This document shows, piece by piece, positions 52,425 to 64,000 of a DNA stretch of 64,000 nt (positions are counted from its first letter, which is position 1; the number at the start of each line of letters is the position of its first letter). The DNA is from Caulobacter flavus (GTDB lineage Bacteria > Pseudomonadota > Alphaproteobacteria > Caulobacterales > Caulobacteraceae): positions 1,772,001-1,836,000 of the forward strand of contig NZ_CP026100.1 of assembly GCF_003722335.1 (NCBI RefSeq), given 5' to 3'. The notes beneath the pieces were generated by a model, which saw only the letters and a program-made list of their open reading frames with translations, was not told where the DNA came from and did not search any database. The position numbers and the translations under genes were made by a program.

Positions 52425-53174
52425 CTAAACCCGCGCCTCGCCGGCGAACGCCGCCAGGTCCTTGATCAGCGACACGACGGCCTGCTTGACCAGTTCGCCG
52501 CCCTTCTCGGGGGTGGCCAGGGCGGGATCCGAGCCCATGCGGCCGTCGGCGTAGCGCGCGCGGAAGTCCAGGGCCTCGCGGATCGGGCCGGTCGGGGCGA
52601 TCCTGGGTTCGTACTCGGCCGTCTTGATGCTGTCTGGATAGCCCCACTGGGTCACGGCGATCTCCGACGGGGTGGCGTGGCTGCCGTGGCCGACCGGGAA
52701 TTGGCGCATGGCCAGGGCGTTGACGCCGTCGAGGTCCCACCAGTTCTTAAGCTTCATGGCGAAGGGGCAGCGCTCCTTGCGGAAGCTGTACTCGGCGTAG
52801 ATCTCCGAGAAGGCCGCCTCGATGGTGGCGACGTTGCCGCCGTGGCCGTTGAGGAAATAGATCTTCTCGAACCCGTGGGCGCCCAGCGAGCGGGTCCAGT
52901 CGCCGATGGCGGCCATGAAGGTCGACGGGCGCAGGAAGATGGTGCCTGGGAAGGCCAGGTGGTGCTGGGCCATGCCGACGTTGAAGGTCGGGGCCACCAG
53001 CACCTCGTCCGAGCGCTTGCTGGCCTCGTGGGCGATGATCTCGGGGCACAGCCAGTCGGTGCCCAGGAGGCCCGTGGGGCCGTGCTGCTCGTTGGAACCG
53101 ATCGGCACGATCACCGTCTTCGAGCGCTGGAGGAAGGCTTCGATCTCGGGCCAGGTCGAGAGGGCGAGCAGCAT
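52425..53174 (-). CDS. Creatininase-family amidohydrolase
   Basis: A 249-residue metal-dependent amidohydrolase. Metal ligands appear in GSNEQHGPTGLLGTDW and YFLNGHGGNVATIEAAF, and GHGSHATPSEIAVTQWG takes the place of the usual HAGExETS. The substrate may be a creatinine-like or 3-amino amide compound; this cannot be told from sequence. It is divergent from the AcoR-like gene. Confidence 0.82.
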   Translation of the reverse strand: MLLALSTWPEIEAFLQRSKTVIVPIGSNEQHGPTGLLGTDWLCPEIIAHEASKRSDEVLVAPTFNVGMAQHHLAFPGTIFLRPSTFMAAIGDWTRSLGAHGFEKIYFLNGHGGNVATIEAAFSEIYAEYSFRKERCPFAMKLKNWWDLDGVNALAMRQFPVGHGSHATPSEIAVTQWGYPDSIKTAEYEPRIAPTGPIREALDFRARYADGRMGSDPALATPEKGGELVKQAVVSLIKDLAAFAGEARV

Positions 53175-53388
53175 GGCGGGTACTCCGGAAGGCGTCGGCG
53201 GCCGGCGTTGCGACCGGCTTCCCCAGCGCTTTACGCCCGAAGCCGTGCTTAGCCGACCCCCAAATTCCCCAAACGGCGTGCGCCGGATCGGGGCGCGCTC
53301 AATCCCCGCGTGCTTGCCCCGCGCCGTCTACCGCGCGCAAGGTGGCCGCCCGGCGTCATCCGAACGCGCGTCGGGGAGGAGACCGCCG

Positions 53389-54324
53389 ATGGCCCAAGCC
53401 CACGCCCGGGACGTGCTGGCCGTGCTCGATGGCGCGGGGCCCGCCCTGTCGCCGGTGGCCGCCTCGTGGCGGCGCAGTCTCGTCCTGCACGGCCTGGATC
53501 CCGAGAACCGAAAGGCCCCCGACACCCTTTCCCAGCGCGAGCTCGCCGAAGTCCAGGAGCGCATGGGCGCCCTGCGCGCGGCGGCCTCCGACACGCTGGA
53601 CGCCCTGTTCCAGGCGGTGGGCGCGCAGGGGTCCTGCGTGCTGCTGACCGACAGCGCCGGCGTGCCGGTCGACCGGCGGGGCGCGGCGGCCGACGACCCG
53701 GTGTTCCACCGCTGGGGCCTGTGGACCGGGGCGGTGTGGAGCGAGGCCCGCGAGGGCACCAACGGCATCGGCACCTGCATCGCCGAGCAGCGCACCCTGA
53801 CCATCCACCGCGACCAGCACTTCCACACCCGTAACATCGGCCTTAGCTGCACCGTCGCGCCGCTGTTCGATCCGCAGGGGCGTCTGGCCGGGGCGCTGGA
53901 CGTCTCGTCCTGCCGGCCGGGGCTGGACGGCATGACCGGCCTGATGGAGGCGGTGGTCAATGACGCCGCCCGCCGCATCGAGGCCAAGGCCTTCCGCGAG
54001 GCCTTCCCCGGCGCGCGGATCGTGCTGCTGGCCGACGGCCGCGCCGACCGCGCCTCGACCCCGATGCTGGCCGTCGACGCCGACGACGTGGTCATCGGCG
54101 CCACCCGCGCCGCCCGCCAGGCGCTGGAGCTGACCGACGACAAGCTGCGGCGCGGCCTGCCTTCGCCCGATCGCGGGGCCGACCTGGAAGACGCCGAGAG
54201 GGCCGCCGTGCGCCGGGCGTTGGGGGCGGCGGGCGGGAATGTGTCCGCAGCTGCGAGCGCGCTGGGCGTGAGCCGCGCGACCCTGCACCGTAAGATCAAT
54301 CGGCTGGGACTGGGGCGGGGTTAA
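53389..54324 (+). CDS. AcoR-like GAF/Fis regulator lacking the AAA+ domain
   Basis: A 311-residue regulator. A GAF-like sensor (GSCVLLTDSAGVPVDRRGAA, EAREGTNGIGTCIAEQRTLT, HFHTRNIGLSCTVAPLFDPQ) is joined to a Fis-type HTH (LGAAGGNVSAAASALGVSRA). The sigma-54 AAA+ domain found in AcoR is missing, so it should work with another sigma factor. GGGGAGGAG upstream fixes the start at 53389. It sits before the aldehyde dehydrogenase gene, which it probably activates. Confidence 0.8.
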   Translation: MAQAHARDVLAVLDGAGPALSPVAASWRRSLVLHGLDPENRKAPDTLSQRELAEVQERMGALRAAASDTLDALFQAVGAQGSCVLLTDSAGVPVDRRGAAADDPVFHRWGLWTGAVWSEAREGTNGIGTCIAEQRTLTIHRDQHFHTRNIGLSCTVAPLFDPQGRLAGALDVSSCRPGLDGMTGLMEAVVNDAARRIEAKAFREAFPGARIVLLADGRADRASTPMLAVDADDVVIGATRAARQALELTDDKLRRGLPSPDRGADLEDAERAAVRRALGAAGGNVSAAASALGVSRATLHRKINRLGLGRG

Positions 54325-54500
54325 AAACCCTCTCTCTTTGAGAGAGGGCGGGGCCCTCCGCGAAGCGGTGGGAGGGTGAGAGGTTTCACCCTTGGCCGGA
54401 AGGTCTCGGCCTCGCGTTCCAACCCGAAAGTCTGAAACCCCTCACCCTCCCATGCTGCGCATAGGCCCCTCCCTCTCCCTCTGGGAGAGGTTGGATATGG
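54325..54500. repeat. Intergenic palindromic repeat (family 3)
   Basis: Imperfect inverted arms: CCCTCTCTCTTTGAGAGAGG and GGGAGGGTGAGAGGTTTC on the left, and GAAACCCCTCACCCTCCC and TCCCTCTGGGAGAGG on the right. It lies between the regulator and aldB and probably terminates the former. Confidence 0.6.
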
Positions 54501-54509
54501 CGCCCTACC

Positions 54510-54527
54510 TGTCGCAAACCTGAGACA
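54510..54527. promoter_or_regulatory. Candidate operator upstream of aldB
   Basis: TGTCGCAAACCTGAGACA has inverted TGTC/GACA ends, like the sites of AcoR-type regulators. It is 96 bases before the aldehyde dehydrogenase start. Inferred only. Confidence 0.35.
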
Positions 54528-54622
54528 CCCCGCGCCGGTCTCCGCCGCGCCCCCGCTCCACCCCCATAATCCAGGCGCAACCTCCTCCCCATGACGCCGA
54601 ACACGGCGCGTCGGAGGAAACC

Positions 54623-56143
<1,521 letters not shown>

Positions 56144-56161
56144 GGCGGTATCCTCCCAACT

Positions 56162-56297
56162 CCCGTCATTCCCGCCCTTGTGGCGGGAACCTCTCTATCC
56201 GCCGCAGGTGCAGAAGGGGCGGCGCGCCGAGCGCGCCGCTTGGTCCGCTCTTGCAAGCTGAACCAGGGGTTCCCGCCACGAGGGCGGGAATGACGGG
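56162..56297. repeat. Intergenic palindromic repeat (family 2, copy B)
   Basis: 28-bp inverted arms at 56162-56189 and 56270-56297, with one mismatch, the same family as 52273-52408. It lies just past aldB. Confidence 0.75.
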
Positions 56298-56492
56298 CTC
56301 ATTGGGCGGCGCTGAAGGCCTTCAGACCACCAAATCGAACAAGACCTGAATTCTGCCGCACGAAACAGAATTGGTCTGCTTGCGCGAGGGGCGGCGCTTC
56401 GCATACTCCCGCTCGCAAGACGACGACTGACGCAGCGGCAACATCGCTGGCGACGACAAGATCGACTGTAGCAAGACCTAGGGAGATGCGTG

Positions 56493-58442
<1,950 letters not shown>

Positions 58443-58445
58443 GTT

Positions 58446-58545
58446 AAGCGAAAACCTCGCCCTTCGACGGGCTCAGGGTGAGGTTTCCACTGCGCGGCCG
58501 TTCCTTGGTCCTCATTCTGAGCTTGTCGAAGGGGGAGGACCAAGA
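58446..58545. repeat. Intergenic repeat (family 4)
   Basis: AACCTCGCCCTTCGACGGGCTC AGGGTGAGG-like arm and a facing TCCTCATTCTGAGCTTGTCG-AAGGGGGAGGA arm form an imperfect palindrome after acs. This kind of element is common in proteobacteria and may end transcription. Confidence 0.5.
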
Positions 58546-58618
58546 GCCGGGACTGTAACTTGTCCACAGCGCCTATCGGGTTTATACTCAAAATGCCGCT
58601 GATTGGGCGGCGTTTGGC

Positions 58619-59059
58619 TTGGATCGCGTGGCTCCGGTCTTGAAAATCCAGGAACTGCTGGGCGGCGAGGCGGTCACCGGGCCGCTGGCTACCGAGTTCG
58701 ACGTCGTCCGGCTGGTCCGCCGCGGCCTGCCGGTCGCGTCGGTCGACGGCTTTCTGGCGGCCACCCAGCAGCCGTTCTCGGCGATCGAGCCCTATGTCAT
58801 GCCGAGGCGGACCTTCAACCGTCGCCGCGACGCCGACCAGCCGCTGGATCCGGCCGAGTCCGACCGGATGGTGCGGATCGCCCGCATGGTGGCCGCGGCC
58901 GAGGACGTGCTGGGCGACCAGGAACGCGCCTGGCGCTGGCTGGAGCGGCCCAACCGGGTGCTGGAAGGCCAGGCGCCGATCTCGATGGCCGACACCGACC
59001 TCGGCGCCCAGGGCGTTGAGCGGCTGCTTGGTCAGATCGCACACGGCTTGGCGGCTTGA
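58619..59059 (+). CDS. Antitoxin of Xre-RES type (MbcA/ParS domain)
   Basis: A 146-residue antitoxin. The N-terminal HTH-like region (VVRLVRRGLPVASVDGFLAA) is followed by ESDRMVRIARMVAAAEDVLG and AWRWLERPNRVLEGQAPISM, the Xre/MbcA/ParS toxin-binding part. The start is TTG 58619 or GTG 58628; no in-frame ATG exists. The TGA overlaps the toxin's TTG (TTGA). It would neutralise the toxin and repress the operon. Confidence 0.83.
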   Translation: MDRVAPVLKIQELLGGEAVTGPLATEFDVVRLVRRGLPVASVDGFLAATQQPFSAIEPYVMPRRTFNRRRDADQPLDPAESDRMVRIARMVAAAEDVLGDQERAWRWLERPNRVLEGQAPISMADTDLGAQGVERLLGQIAHGLAA

Positions 59060-59481
59060 TCGTCCACCGCATCGCCACGGCCGCCCATGTCGGCCTGGAC
59101 GGGGAGGGCGCGCGGCTCTACGGCGGGCGCTGGAATTCGCCCGGACGGCCGATGCTCTACACCGCCGCCAGCCCCAGCCTGGCCGTGCTGGAGGTGCTGG
59201 TACATCTGGACCTGCCGCCCGACCTGATGCCGCCGGACTATCGCCTGCTGTCGATCCACGTGCCGGACGATGCGCCGTTCATCGTGCTGGACGCCGTTCC
59301 GGCCGACAGCGCATCGGTCGGCGACGCCTTCCTGGCAGCCGGGCAGGCGCTGGGCCTACGCGTGCCCAGCCAAGTGGTGCCGCAAGAGATCAACACGCTG
59401 CTCAATCCGCGCCATCCCGCCTTTGCTAGCGTGCGGGTCGAGCGCGACGAGCCGTTCCGGTTCGATCCGCGCCTGCTCTGA
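59056..59481 (+). CDS. RES-domain toxin
   Basis: A 141-residue toxin. GEGARLYGGRWNSPGRPMLY holds the Arg of the RES motif, then TAASPSLAVLEVLVHLDLPP carries the Glu; the end has PSQVVPQEINTLLNPRHPAF. RES toxins consume NAD+ to halt growth. TTG start translationally coupled to the antitoxin by a four-base overlap. Confidence 0.85.
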   Translation: MIVHRIATAAHVGLDGEGARLYGGRWNSPGRPMLYTAASPSLAVLEVLVHLDLPPDLMPPDYRLLSIHVPDDAPFIVLDAVPADSASVGDAFLAAGQALGLRVPSQVVPQEINTLLNPRHPAFASVRVERDEPFRFDPRLL

Positions 59482-59542
59482 CGGGCGCTCTGTGACCGCC
59501 ACGCCCTAGCCTCATCCCGCCGCACGGTTTATACGCGCGGCC

Positions 59543-61201
59543 ATGTTTGAAGGCCTCTCCCCCCTCGCCCGCGAAGCCCGCTCCTGGCCGTTCGAGCAGG
59601 CGCGCGCCACCATCGCCCGCGTCCTGCGCGTGCGTCTTCCCGACCGCGCCGACCAGGAGGCCGCCAAGGCCCTGATCGACGCCGGCAAGACCGACGAGGC
59701 GGTGAAAGCCTATCCGGCCCTGTCGAAGGCCGTGATCTTCGAGACCGGCTATGGTCCGTCCGGCCTGCCGCACCTGGGCACCTTCGGCGAAGTGGCGCGC
59801 ACGACCATGGTGCGTCAGGCCTTCCGCGCGCTGGTCGACGACCACATCCCCACGCGCCTGATCGCCTTCAGCGACGACATGGACGGCCTGCGCAAGGTGC
59901 CGGACAACATCGAGAACAAGCAGCCGCTGATCGAGGACCTGGGCAAGCCGCTGACGGTCGTCCGCGACCCGTTCGGCACCCACGACAGCTTCGGCGCCCA
60001 CAACAACGCCCGCCTGCGCGCCTTCCTCGACGGCTTCGGCTTCGAGTACGAGTTCGTCAGCTCGACCGAGTGCTACAAGGGCGGTCTGTTCGACGAGACC
60101 CTGCTGACGGCGCTGGCCCGATTCGACGCCATCCAGAAGGTCATGCTGCCGACGCTCGGCGAGGAGCGCCGCGCCACCTATTCGCCGTTCCTGCCGGTCA
60201 GCCCCAGCACCGGCAAGGTGCTGCAGGTCCCGACCCTGGAGCGCAACGTCGAGAAGGGCACGATCGTCTTCGAGGACGAGGACGGCTCCAAGGTCGAGGT
60301 CCCGGTCACCGGCGGCCACGTGAAGATGCAGTGGAAGCCCGACTGGGCCATGCGCTGGACCGCCCTGGGCGTCGACTACGAGATGTCGGGCAAGGACCTG
60401 ATCGACTCGGTCAAGGCCTCCAGCGCCATCTGCAAGGCGCTGGGCGGCGTGCCGCCTGAAGGCTTCAATTACGAGCTCTTCCTGGACGAGAACAACCAGA
60501 AGATCTCCAAGTCCAAGGGCAACGGCCTGTCGATGGAGGACTGGCTGCGCTACGGCGCGCCGGAAAGCCTGTCGTACTACATGTTCCAGAGCCCCAAGTC
60601 GGCCAAGAAGCTGTATTTCGACGTCATCCCCAAGGCGACGGACGAGTATCTGCAGCAACTGGACGCCTTCGGCCGTCAGGAGCCGGCCAAGCAGCTCGAC
60701 AACCCGGTCTGGCACATCCACGCCGGCAAGCCGCCGGAGCAGGGCTCGCCGGTGTCGTTTAGCCTGATGCTGAACCTGGTGTCGGCCGCCGACGCCTCGA
60801 CCAAGGAGATCCTCTGGGGCTTCCTGTCGCGCTACATCCCGGGCGCTTCGGCGGAAACCCAGCCGCTGCTGGACCGCCTGGCCGGCTATGCGATCAATTA
60901 CTACGAGGACTTCGTCAAACCGACGAAGACCTTCCGCGCACCGACCGACGTGGAGCGCGCCGCGATCCTGGATCTGCTGGCCAAGCTGAAGGCCATGCCG
61001 GCCGGCACGCAGGACGCCGAGCTGATCCAGAACGAGGTGTTCGAGGTCGGTAAGACCCACGGCTTCGATCCGCTGCGCGCCTGGTTCCAGGCCCTGTACG
61101 AAGTGCTGCTGGGCCAGAGCCAGGGCCCGCGCTTCGGCTCGTTCGCGGCGATCTTCGGCGTCGACCGCACGATCGCCCTGATCGAAGAGAAGCTGGGCTG
61201 A
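59543..61201 (+). CDS. lysS: Lysyl-tRNA synthetase, class I
   Basis: A 552-residue class I enzyme that charges tRNA-Lys; alphaproteobacteria often use this archaeal-type form. The HIGH-like motif is [20 protein letters not shown] and the KMSKS-like loop is [15 protein letters not shown]. Its stop overlaps the likely CTG start of the next gene. Confidence 0.93.
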   Translation: MFEGLSPLAREARSWPFEQARATIARVLRVRLPDRADQEAAKALIDAGKTDEAVKAYPALSKAVIFETGYGPSGLPHLGTFGEVARTTMVRQAFRALVDDHIPTRLIAFSDDMDGLRKVPDNIENKQPLIEDLGKPLTVVRDPFGTHDSFGAHNNARLRAFLDGFGFEYEFVSSTECYKGGLFDETLLTALARFDAIQKVMLPTLGEERRATYSPFLPVSPSTGKVLQVPTLERNVEKGTIVFEDEDGSKVEVPVTGGHVKMQWKPDWAMRWTALGVDYEMSGKDLIDSVKASSAICKALGGVPPEGFNYELFLDENNQKISKSKGNGLSMEDWLRYGAPESLSYYMFQSPKSAKKLYFDVIPKATDEYLQQLDAFGRQEPAKQLDNPVWHIHAGKPPEQGSPVSFSLMLNLVSAADASTKEILWGFLSRYIPGASAETQPLLDRLAGYAINYYEDFVKPTKTFRAPTDVERAAILDLLAKLKAMPAGTQDAELIQNEVFEVGKTHGFDPLRAWFQALYEVLLGQSQGPRFGSFAAIFGVDRTIALIEEKLG

Positions 61202-61974
61202 GCCAGCCCGGCGATCTGGCGGCCCTGATCCGGGGCTACGAGGCGATCCCGGCGACGGCGGGGGAGGGCGGCGCGACCGTCCTTCGCCTGGCCGCGCCGG
61301 GCCGGCCTACCCTTTTCCTGAAATCCGGACGGGACGCGGTGGCGCCCGATATCCGGGCTGAGGCCCAGCGCTTGGCCTGGCTGGCCGGCCGCGCGCCGGT
61401 TCCGGTGGTGCTGGCGCTCGCCGAACAGGACGGCGAGGTCCGCATGCTGACCACGGCCGCGCCAGGCGTCAGCGCATACGATTGGCTTGAGGAGGCGCAT
61501 TCGGAGAGCGCTATGGCGCTGGCCGCCGAGCTGGGGCGGATGCTGGCGATGCTGCACGCCCTGCCGATCGCCGACTGCCCGTTCGATGCCGCGCCGGCCT
61601 TACGCGTCGAGGAGGCCGCCCGCCGCCTGGCCGCCGGCCTGGTTGACGCCGACGACTTCGACGACGAGCGGGCCGGCGCCGATCCCGAGGACCTGTTGGC
61701 GCAACTGCGCGCCAGCGTCCCGACGGCCCCCGACCTCGTGGTCGCGCACGGCGATTGCACGCTGGACAACATCCTGGTCGAGGGCGGTCGTCCGACCGGC
61801 TTCATCGACGTCGGCCGCCTGGGTGTCGCCGATCGCTGGCAGGATCTGGCGCTGATGCGCCGTTCACTTTCGGAATTCGAAGACGGGCTGGCCGATCTGT
61901 TCCTGGCGGCATACGGCGCGCCGCAAGATCAAGCCAGGGAAGGCTTTCACCTGCTGCTGGACGAATTCTTCTGA
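61198..61974 (+). CDS. Aminoglycoside 3'-phosphotransferase-like kinase, probable CTG start
   Basis: A 258-residue kinase-fold protein. The ATP-binding Lys is in [20 protein letters not shown], the catalytic loop in [19 protein letters not shown] and the metal Asp in [20 protein letters not shown]. The first ATG/GTG/TTG in frame is the GTG at 61339, which would remove the ATP-binding strand. CTG at 61198, overlapping the lysS stop as CTGA, restores a full N-terminal lobe and the usual APH(3') length (~260). The chromosomal role need not be drug resistance. Confidence 0.75.
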   Translation: MSQPGDLAALIRGYEAIPATAGEGGATVLRLAAPGRPTLFLKSGRDAVAPDIRAEAQRLAWLAGRAPVPVVLALAEQDGEVRMLTTAAPGVSAYDWLEEAHSESAMALAAELGRMLAMLHALPIADCPFDAAPALRVEEAARRLAAGLVDADDFDDERAGADPEDLLAQLRASVPTAPDLVVAHGDCTLDNILVEGGRPTGFIDVGRLGVADRWQDLALMRRSLSEFEDGLADLFLAAYGAPQDQAREGFHLLLDEFF

Positions 61975-62088
61975 GCTTGGCCCTGCGACACCGTGCCTCG
62001 TTTCATGAACGGGATCTGAATTTCGAATTAAGGGTTTGTGCGAACTTCGGAGTCTAGCCTGGGAACCATCAGAACCAGGAATAGTCCG

Positions 62089-62298
62089 ATGGCTTCCTTC
62101 ACCCTTCGCCCGCACGATCGTTCGGAATTCGACTCCCTGATCGGCGGCATCGCCTCGCAGTTCCCCGGCGCCCGCATCGAGGCCGCCCACAACGACACCT
62201 GGGCCTCCTACCGGGTCGACGTGTCGTGCGAGGATCCCCGCGCGGCCGCCCTGCGCGACTGGCTCAACGGCCACCACGCCGACTGCCCGCGCACGTAG
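62089..62298 (+). CDS. Small hypothetical protein
   Basis: A 69-residue soluble protein (MASFTLRPHDRSEFDSLIGG...). AGGA upstream supports ATG 62089 over one 51 bases earlier. The pattern of two strands and two helices suggests a small alpha/beta fold. It stands alone; no family recognised. Confidence 0.55.
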   Translation: MASFTLRPHDRSEFDSLIGGIASQFPGARIEAAHNDTWASYRVDVSCEDPRAAALRDWLNGHHADCPRT

Positions 62299-62318
62299 GG
62301 TTAGCTTGGGTCCGGCCG

Positions 62319-62942
62319 CTACTGGCTGACCCACTGCACGCAGGCGACCCAGGCCACCGTCATGCGGTCCAGCGTGCGGTCGTCGCCGTCGCGCAGGACC
62401 GAGGTCAGCTCGATCGTCCGGGCCGTCAGCCGGCCCAGCTCCATGATCAGCACCTCGCCGCTGGTGGTCATCACCACCACCCGGTCGCCGCGCCGGGGCT
62501 CGGCCGTCGCCGAGACCAGAAGCCGGTCACCGTCGCGATAGACCGGCGCCAGGGCGTCGCCCCCGACCTCGATGGCGTAGAGCCCGTCCTCGCGCGGCCC
62601 CGGAAGCTCCATCTCCTCCCAGCCCGCCCCGCGCGGTGCGCCCGCCTCGTCGAACAGGCCCGGCGCGGCGCGGGCCTGGCCGATCAGCGGGATGCCCGCC
62701 CGCCGTCCCTGAACGCTCTCGGTCAGGGCCGCGAATTCCGAAAAGCCCACGCCCGTGGCTTCCAGCACCTTGGCCAGGCTCTCGGTCGAGGGCCAGCGCG
62801 GCCGCGTATCGACATCGCCACGCTTGGAGCGGTTGAAGGCGGTGGGATCCAGGCCCGCCAGCTTGGCCATCGCCGAAGGGCTCATGTCGAACCGCTTGGC
62901 CAGGGCGTCGATCGCGGTCCACAGTTCGGCGTGCGAGAGCAT
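62319..62942 (-). CDS. HTH/S24-like repressor with lost catalytic residues
   Basis: A 207-residue regulator. An N-terminal Cro/CI-like HTH (FDMSPSAMAKLAGLDPTAFN) is joined to a LexA/CI-type peptidase domain (YAIEVGGDALAPVYRDGDRL, RRGDRVVVMTTSGEVLIMEL). The nucleophile Ser in the usual GDSMxP is Ala (GDALAP), and the Lys usually in EVxAKEL is Met, so self-cleavage looks impossible. GGAGG precedes ATG 62942. It probably dimerises through this domain and is a plain repressor. Confidence 0.8.
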   Translation of the reverse strand: MLSHAELWTAIDALAKRFDMSPSAMAKLAGLDPTAFNRSKRGDVDTRPRWPSTESLAKVLEATGVGFSEFAALTESVQGRRAGIPLIGQARAAPGLFDEAGAPRGAGWEEMELPGPREDGLYAIEVGGDALAPVYRDGDRLLVSATAEPRRGDRVVVMTTSGEVLIMELGRLTARTIELTSVLRDGDDRTLDRMTVAWVACVQWVSQ

Positions 62943-63028
62943 CGGGTCCTCCACACGTCCAAGTGACGGGACCGCAAGGAAATTAAGCCCGCGCCATAGG
63001 AATGTAAACCTATGCCCCAAGGTCAAGG

Positions 63029-63054
63029 TTGACGTTTACGTAAGCGTTGACGTT
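63029..63054. promoter_or_regulatory. Candidate MerR-type operator
   Basis: TTGACGTTTACGTAAGCGTT, then GACGTT: overlapping TTGACGTTTACG and an inner CGTTTACGTAAGCG near-palindrome resemble the sites of LiuR/MerR regulators of acyl-CoA breakdown. It is 80 bases before the MerR gene. Confidence 0.4.
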
Positions 63055-63133
63055 CCGCAAGGTCCGGTCTAGCGTGAACAGCGATAACCAATGACCCGGC
63101 CCGGAAGGCCGGCCGCACCCTGGGAGGGTACCG

Positions 63134-63613
63134 ATGGCAGCCGATCTTCGACGTCCCGAGCGCACGTTCTCGATCCGTCAGCTGTGCAACGAATTCAAGG
63201 CCACGCCCCGGGCGCTGCGCTTCTACGAGGACAAGGGCCTGCTGACGCCGGCCCGTGAGGGCCTCAACCGCGTCTATTCCCACAAGGACCGTGTCCGCCT
63301 GCAGCTGATCCTGCGCGGCAAGCGCGTGGGCCTGTCGCTGTCGGAAATCCGCGAGCTGCTCGACCTCTATGACGAGAACGACGACGGCGCGGCCCAGATG
63401 GCCCGGTCGCTGAAGAAGTTCCGCGAGCGCGCCACCGCTCTGGAGCAGCAGCGCGACGACATCGACGGCGCCCTGATCGAGCTGCGCGAGGCCTGCGATC
63501 GCCTCGAGAAGCGCCTGGCCGAGATCCGCCCCGACCTGCTGCCGCGCTCGGCCGACTACGAGCAGCTGCTGCGCGCCCGCCTCGACGGCGCCGAAATGGC
63601 GCTGGGTAAGTAA
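63134..63613 (+). CDS. MerR-family regulator of acyl-CoA metabolism
   Basis: A 159-residue MerR regulator. The HTH/wing is FSIRQLCNEFKATPRALRFY then EDKGLLTPAREGLNRVYSHK; a long coiled coil (KKFRERATALEQQRDDIDGA) dimerises it. There is no Cys-rich metal site, so the ligand is probably an organic compound such as an acyl-CoA, in keeping with the acyl-CoA dehydrogenase gene that follows. GGGAGGGTACCG lies before the ATG. Confidence 0.83.
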   Translation: MAADLRRPERTFSIRQLCNEFKATPRALRFYEDKGLLTPAREGLNRVYSHKDRVRLQLILRGKRVGLSLSEIRELLDLYDENDDGAAQMARSLKKFRERATALEQQRDDIDGALIELREACDRLEKRLAEIRPDLLPRSADYEQLLRARLDGAEMALGK

Positions 63614-63712
63614 GGCCAGAAACACTCAAGGCCGCGCCTGTTTCCGCCAAGACCGGCGGGGCGGGCGGGCCTTGGTTCCACCTCCCCGATCCGACCATCA
63701 GGACTGCCTTAA

Positions 63713-64000
63713 ATGACCTATCAGCCGCCCGTTCGCGATCACATGTTCCTGCTGCGCGACGTGCTCGACATCGAGCAGTACGGCAATCTGCCGGCCTTCG
63801 CCGACGCCTCGATCGACGTCGTCGAGCAGATCGTCGAGGGCGCGGCCCAGTTCACCGGCGAAGTCCTGGCCCCGCTCAACAGCGTCGGCGACAAGACCGG
63901 CTGCAAGCTGGACCCGGTCACCAACACCGTCACCACCCCGCCGGGCTTCAAGGAAGCCTACAAGGCCCTGTGCGAGGGCGGCTGGACCGGCCTCGGCTCG
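63713..64000 (+). CDS. Acyl-CoA dehydrogenase, N-terminal fragment (runs off the window)
   Basis: 96 codons are visible. MTYQPPVRDHMFLLRDVLDI then EQYG begins the N-terminal extension found on FadE-like enzymes of the DmdC type; VVEQIVEGAAQFTGEVLAPL is the start of the acyl-CoA dehydrogenase helical domain. It lies 99 bases after the MerR gene, which probably controls it. The rest is beyond position 64000. Confidence 0.85.
   Translation, partial: MTYQPPVRDHMFLLRDVLDIEQYGNLPAFADASIDVVEQIVEGAAQFTGEVLAPLNSVGDKTGCKLDPVTNTVTTPPGFKEAYKALCEGGWTGLGS

Noticed and set aside
59426..61060. Minus-strand open frame of 544 codons opposite lysS
   Set aside because: Shadow of lysyl-tRNA synthetase.

Overview
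The window looks like the chromosome of a Caulobacter-type alphaproteobacterium. GC content is high, the core genes (hemC/hemD/mitofilin-like/hemY, class I lysyl-tRNA synthetase, SOS box of the GTTC-N7-GTTC type) fit that group, and palindromic repeats fill the intergenic gaps of the core part. No rRNA, CRISPR array, transposase or integrase was recognised.

Two halves meet at a tRNA-Thr(CGT) gene (42663-42738, minus). Left of it, all ~42 kb look like an integrated conjugative or mobilisable element plus cargo. Right of it is ordinary core chromosome. The tRNA 3' end faces the island. Just inside the island are three direct and one inverted copy of GCTTCCAA, which look like recombinase arm sites. 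The integrase and any type IV secretion genes must lie beyond the left edge.

Island layout. 1-1687: start of a lasso peptide locus (GntR regulator, two 37-residue precursors each followed by a hairpin, and the RRE-protease B protein running off the edge). 1996-9955: backbone of regulator, DUF3363-type relaxase, lytic transglycosylase, TraF-like S26 peptidase, DUF2840, a small RHH-like protein, ParA, RepA and an AlpA-like HTH. Four adjacent pairs from repA to the transglycosylase overlap by four bases, and one regulator is broken by a one-base frameshift. 10381-16279: cargo with an HNH protein and an AAA+ ATPase/subtilisin pair. 16555-22651: second backbone block with a DUF736 gene, an inverted decayed DUF736 copy, a large ParB-like protein, a possible PD-(D/E)XK protein and an SOS-controlled dinB. 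22715-31271: small unknown genes, a nuclease, ArdA antirestriction protein, XRE and MucR regulators. ParB and ArdA share a repeated GC-rich leader. 31306-36504: STAND-like NTPase with an Mrr-type nuclease domain and a membrane partner, probably defence. 36939-42264: a compact graspetide (ATP-grasp RiPP) locus with a GG-leader precursor too short for usual gene calls, an MvdD-like ligase, a secreted protein, an HlyD adaptor and a C39 peptidase-ABC exporter.

Core part. 42779-46984 is a tetrapyrrole operon (hemC-hemD-mitofilin-like-hemY), divergent from tsaD-gpsA. Then come YciI, Rieske, methyltransferase, kdsD/kpsF, creatininase-family, AcoR-like regulator, aldehyde dehydrogenase, acs, an Xre-RES toxin-antitoxin pair, lysS, an APH-like kinase that appears to need a CTG start, a catalytically dead S24-type repressor, a MerR regulator and the start of an acyl-CoA dehydrogenase gene.

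The most notable content is that two different RiPP loci, two possible defence systems and an antirestriction gene sit in one tRNA-adjacent island.
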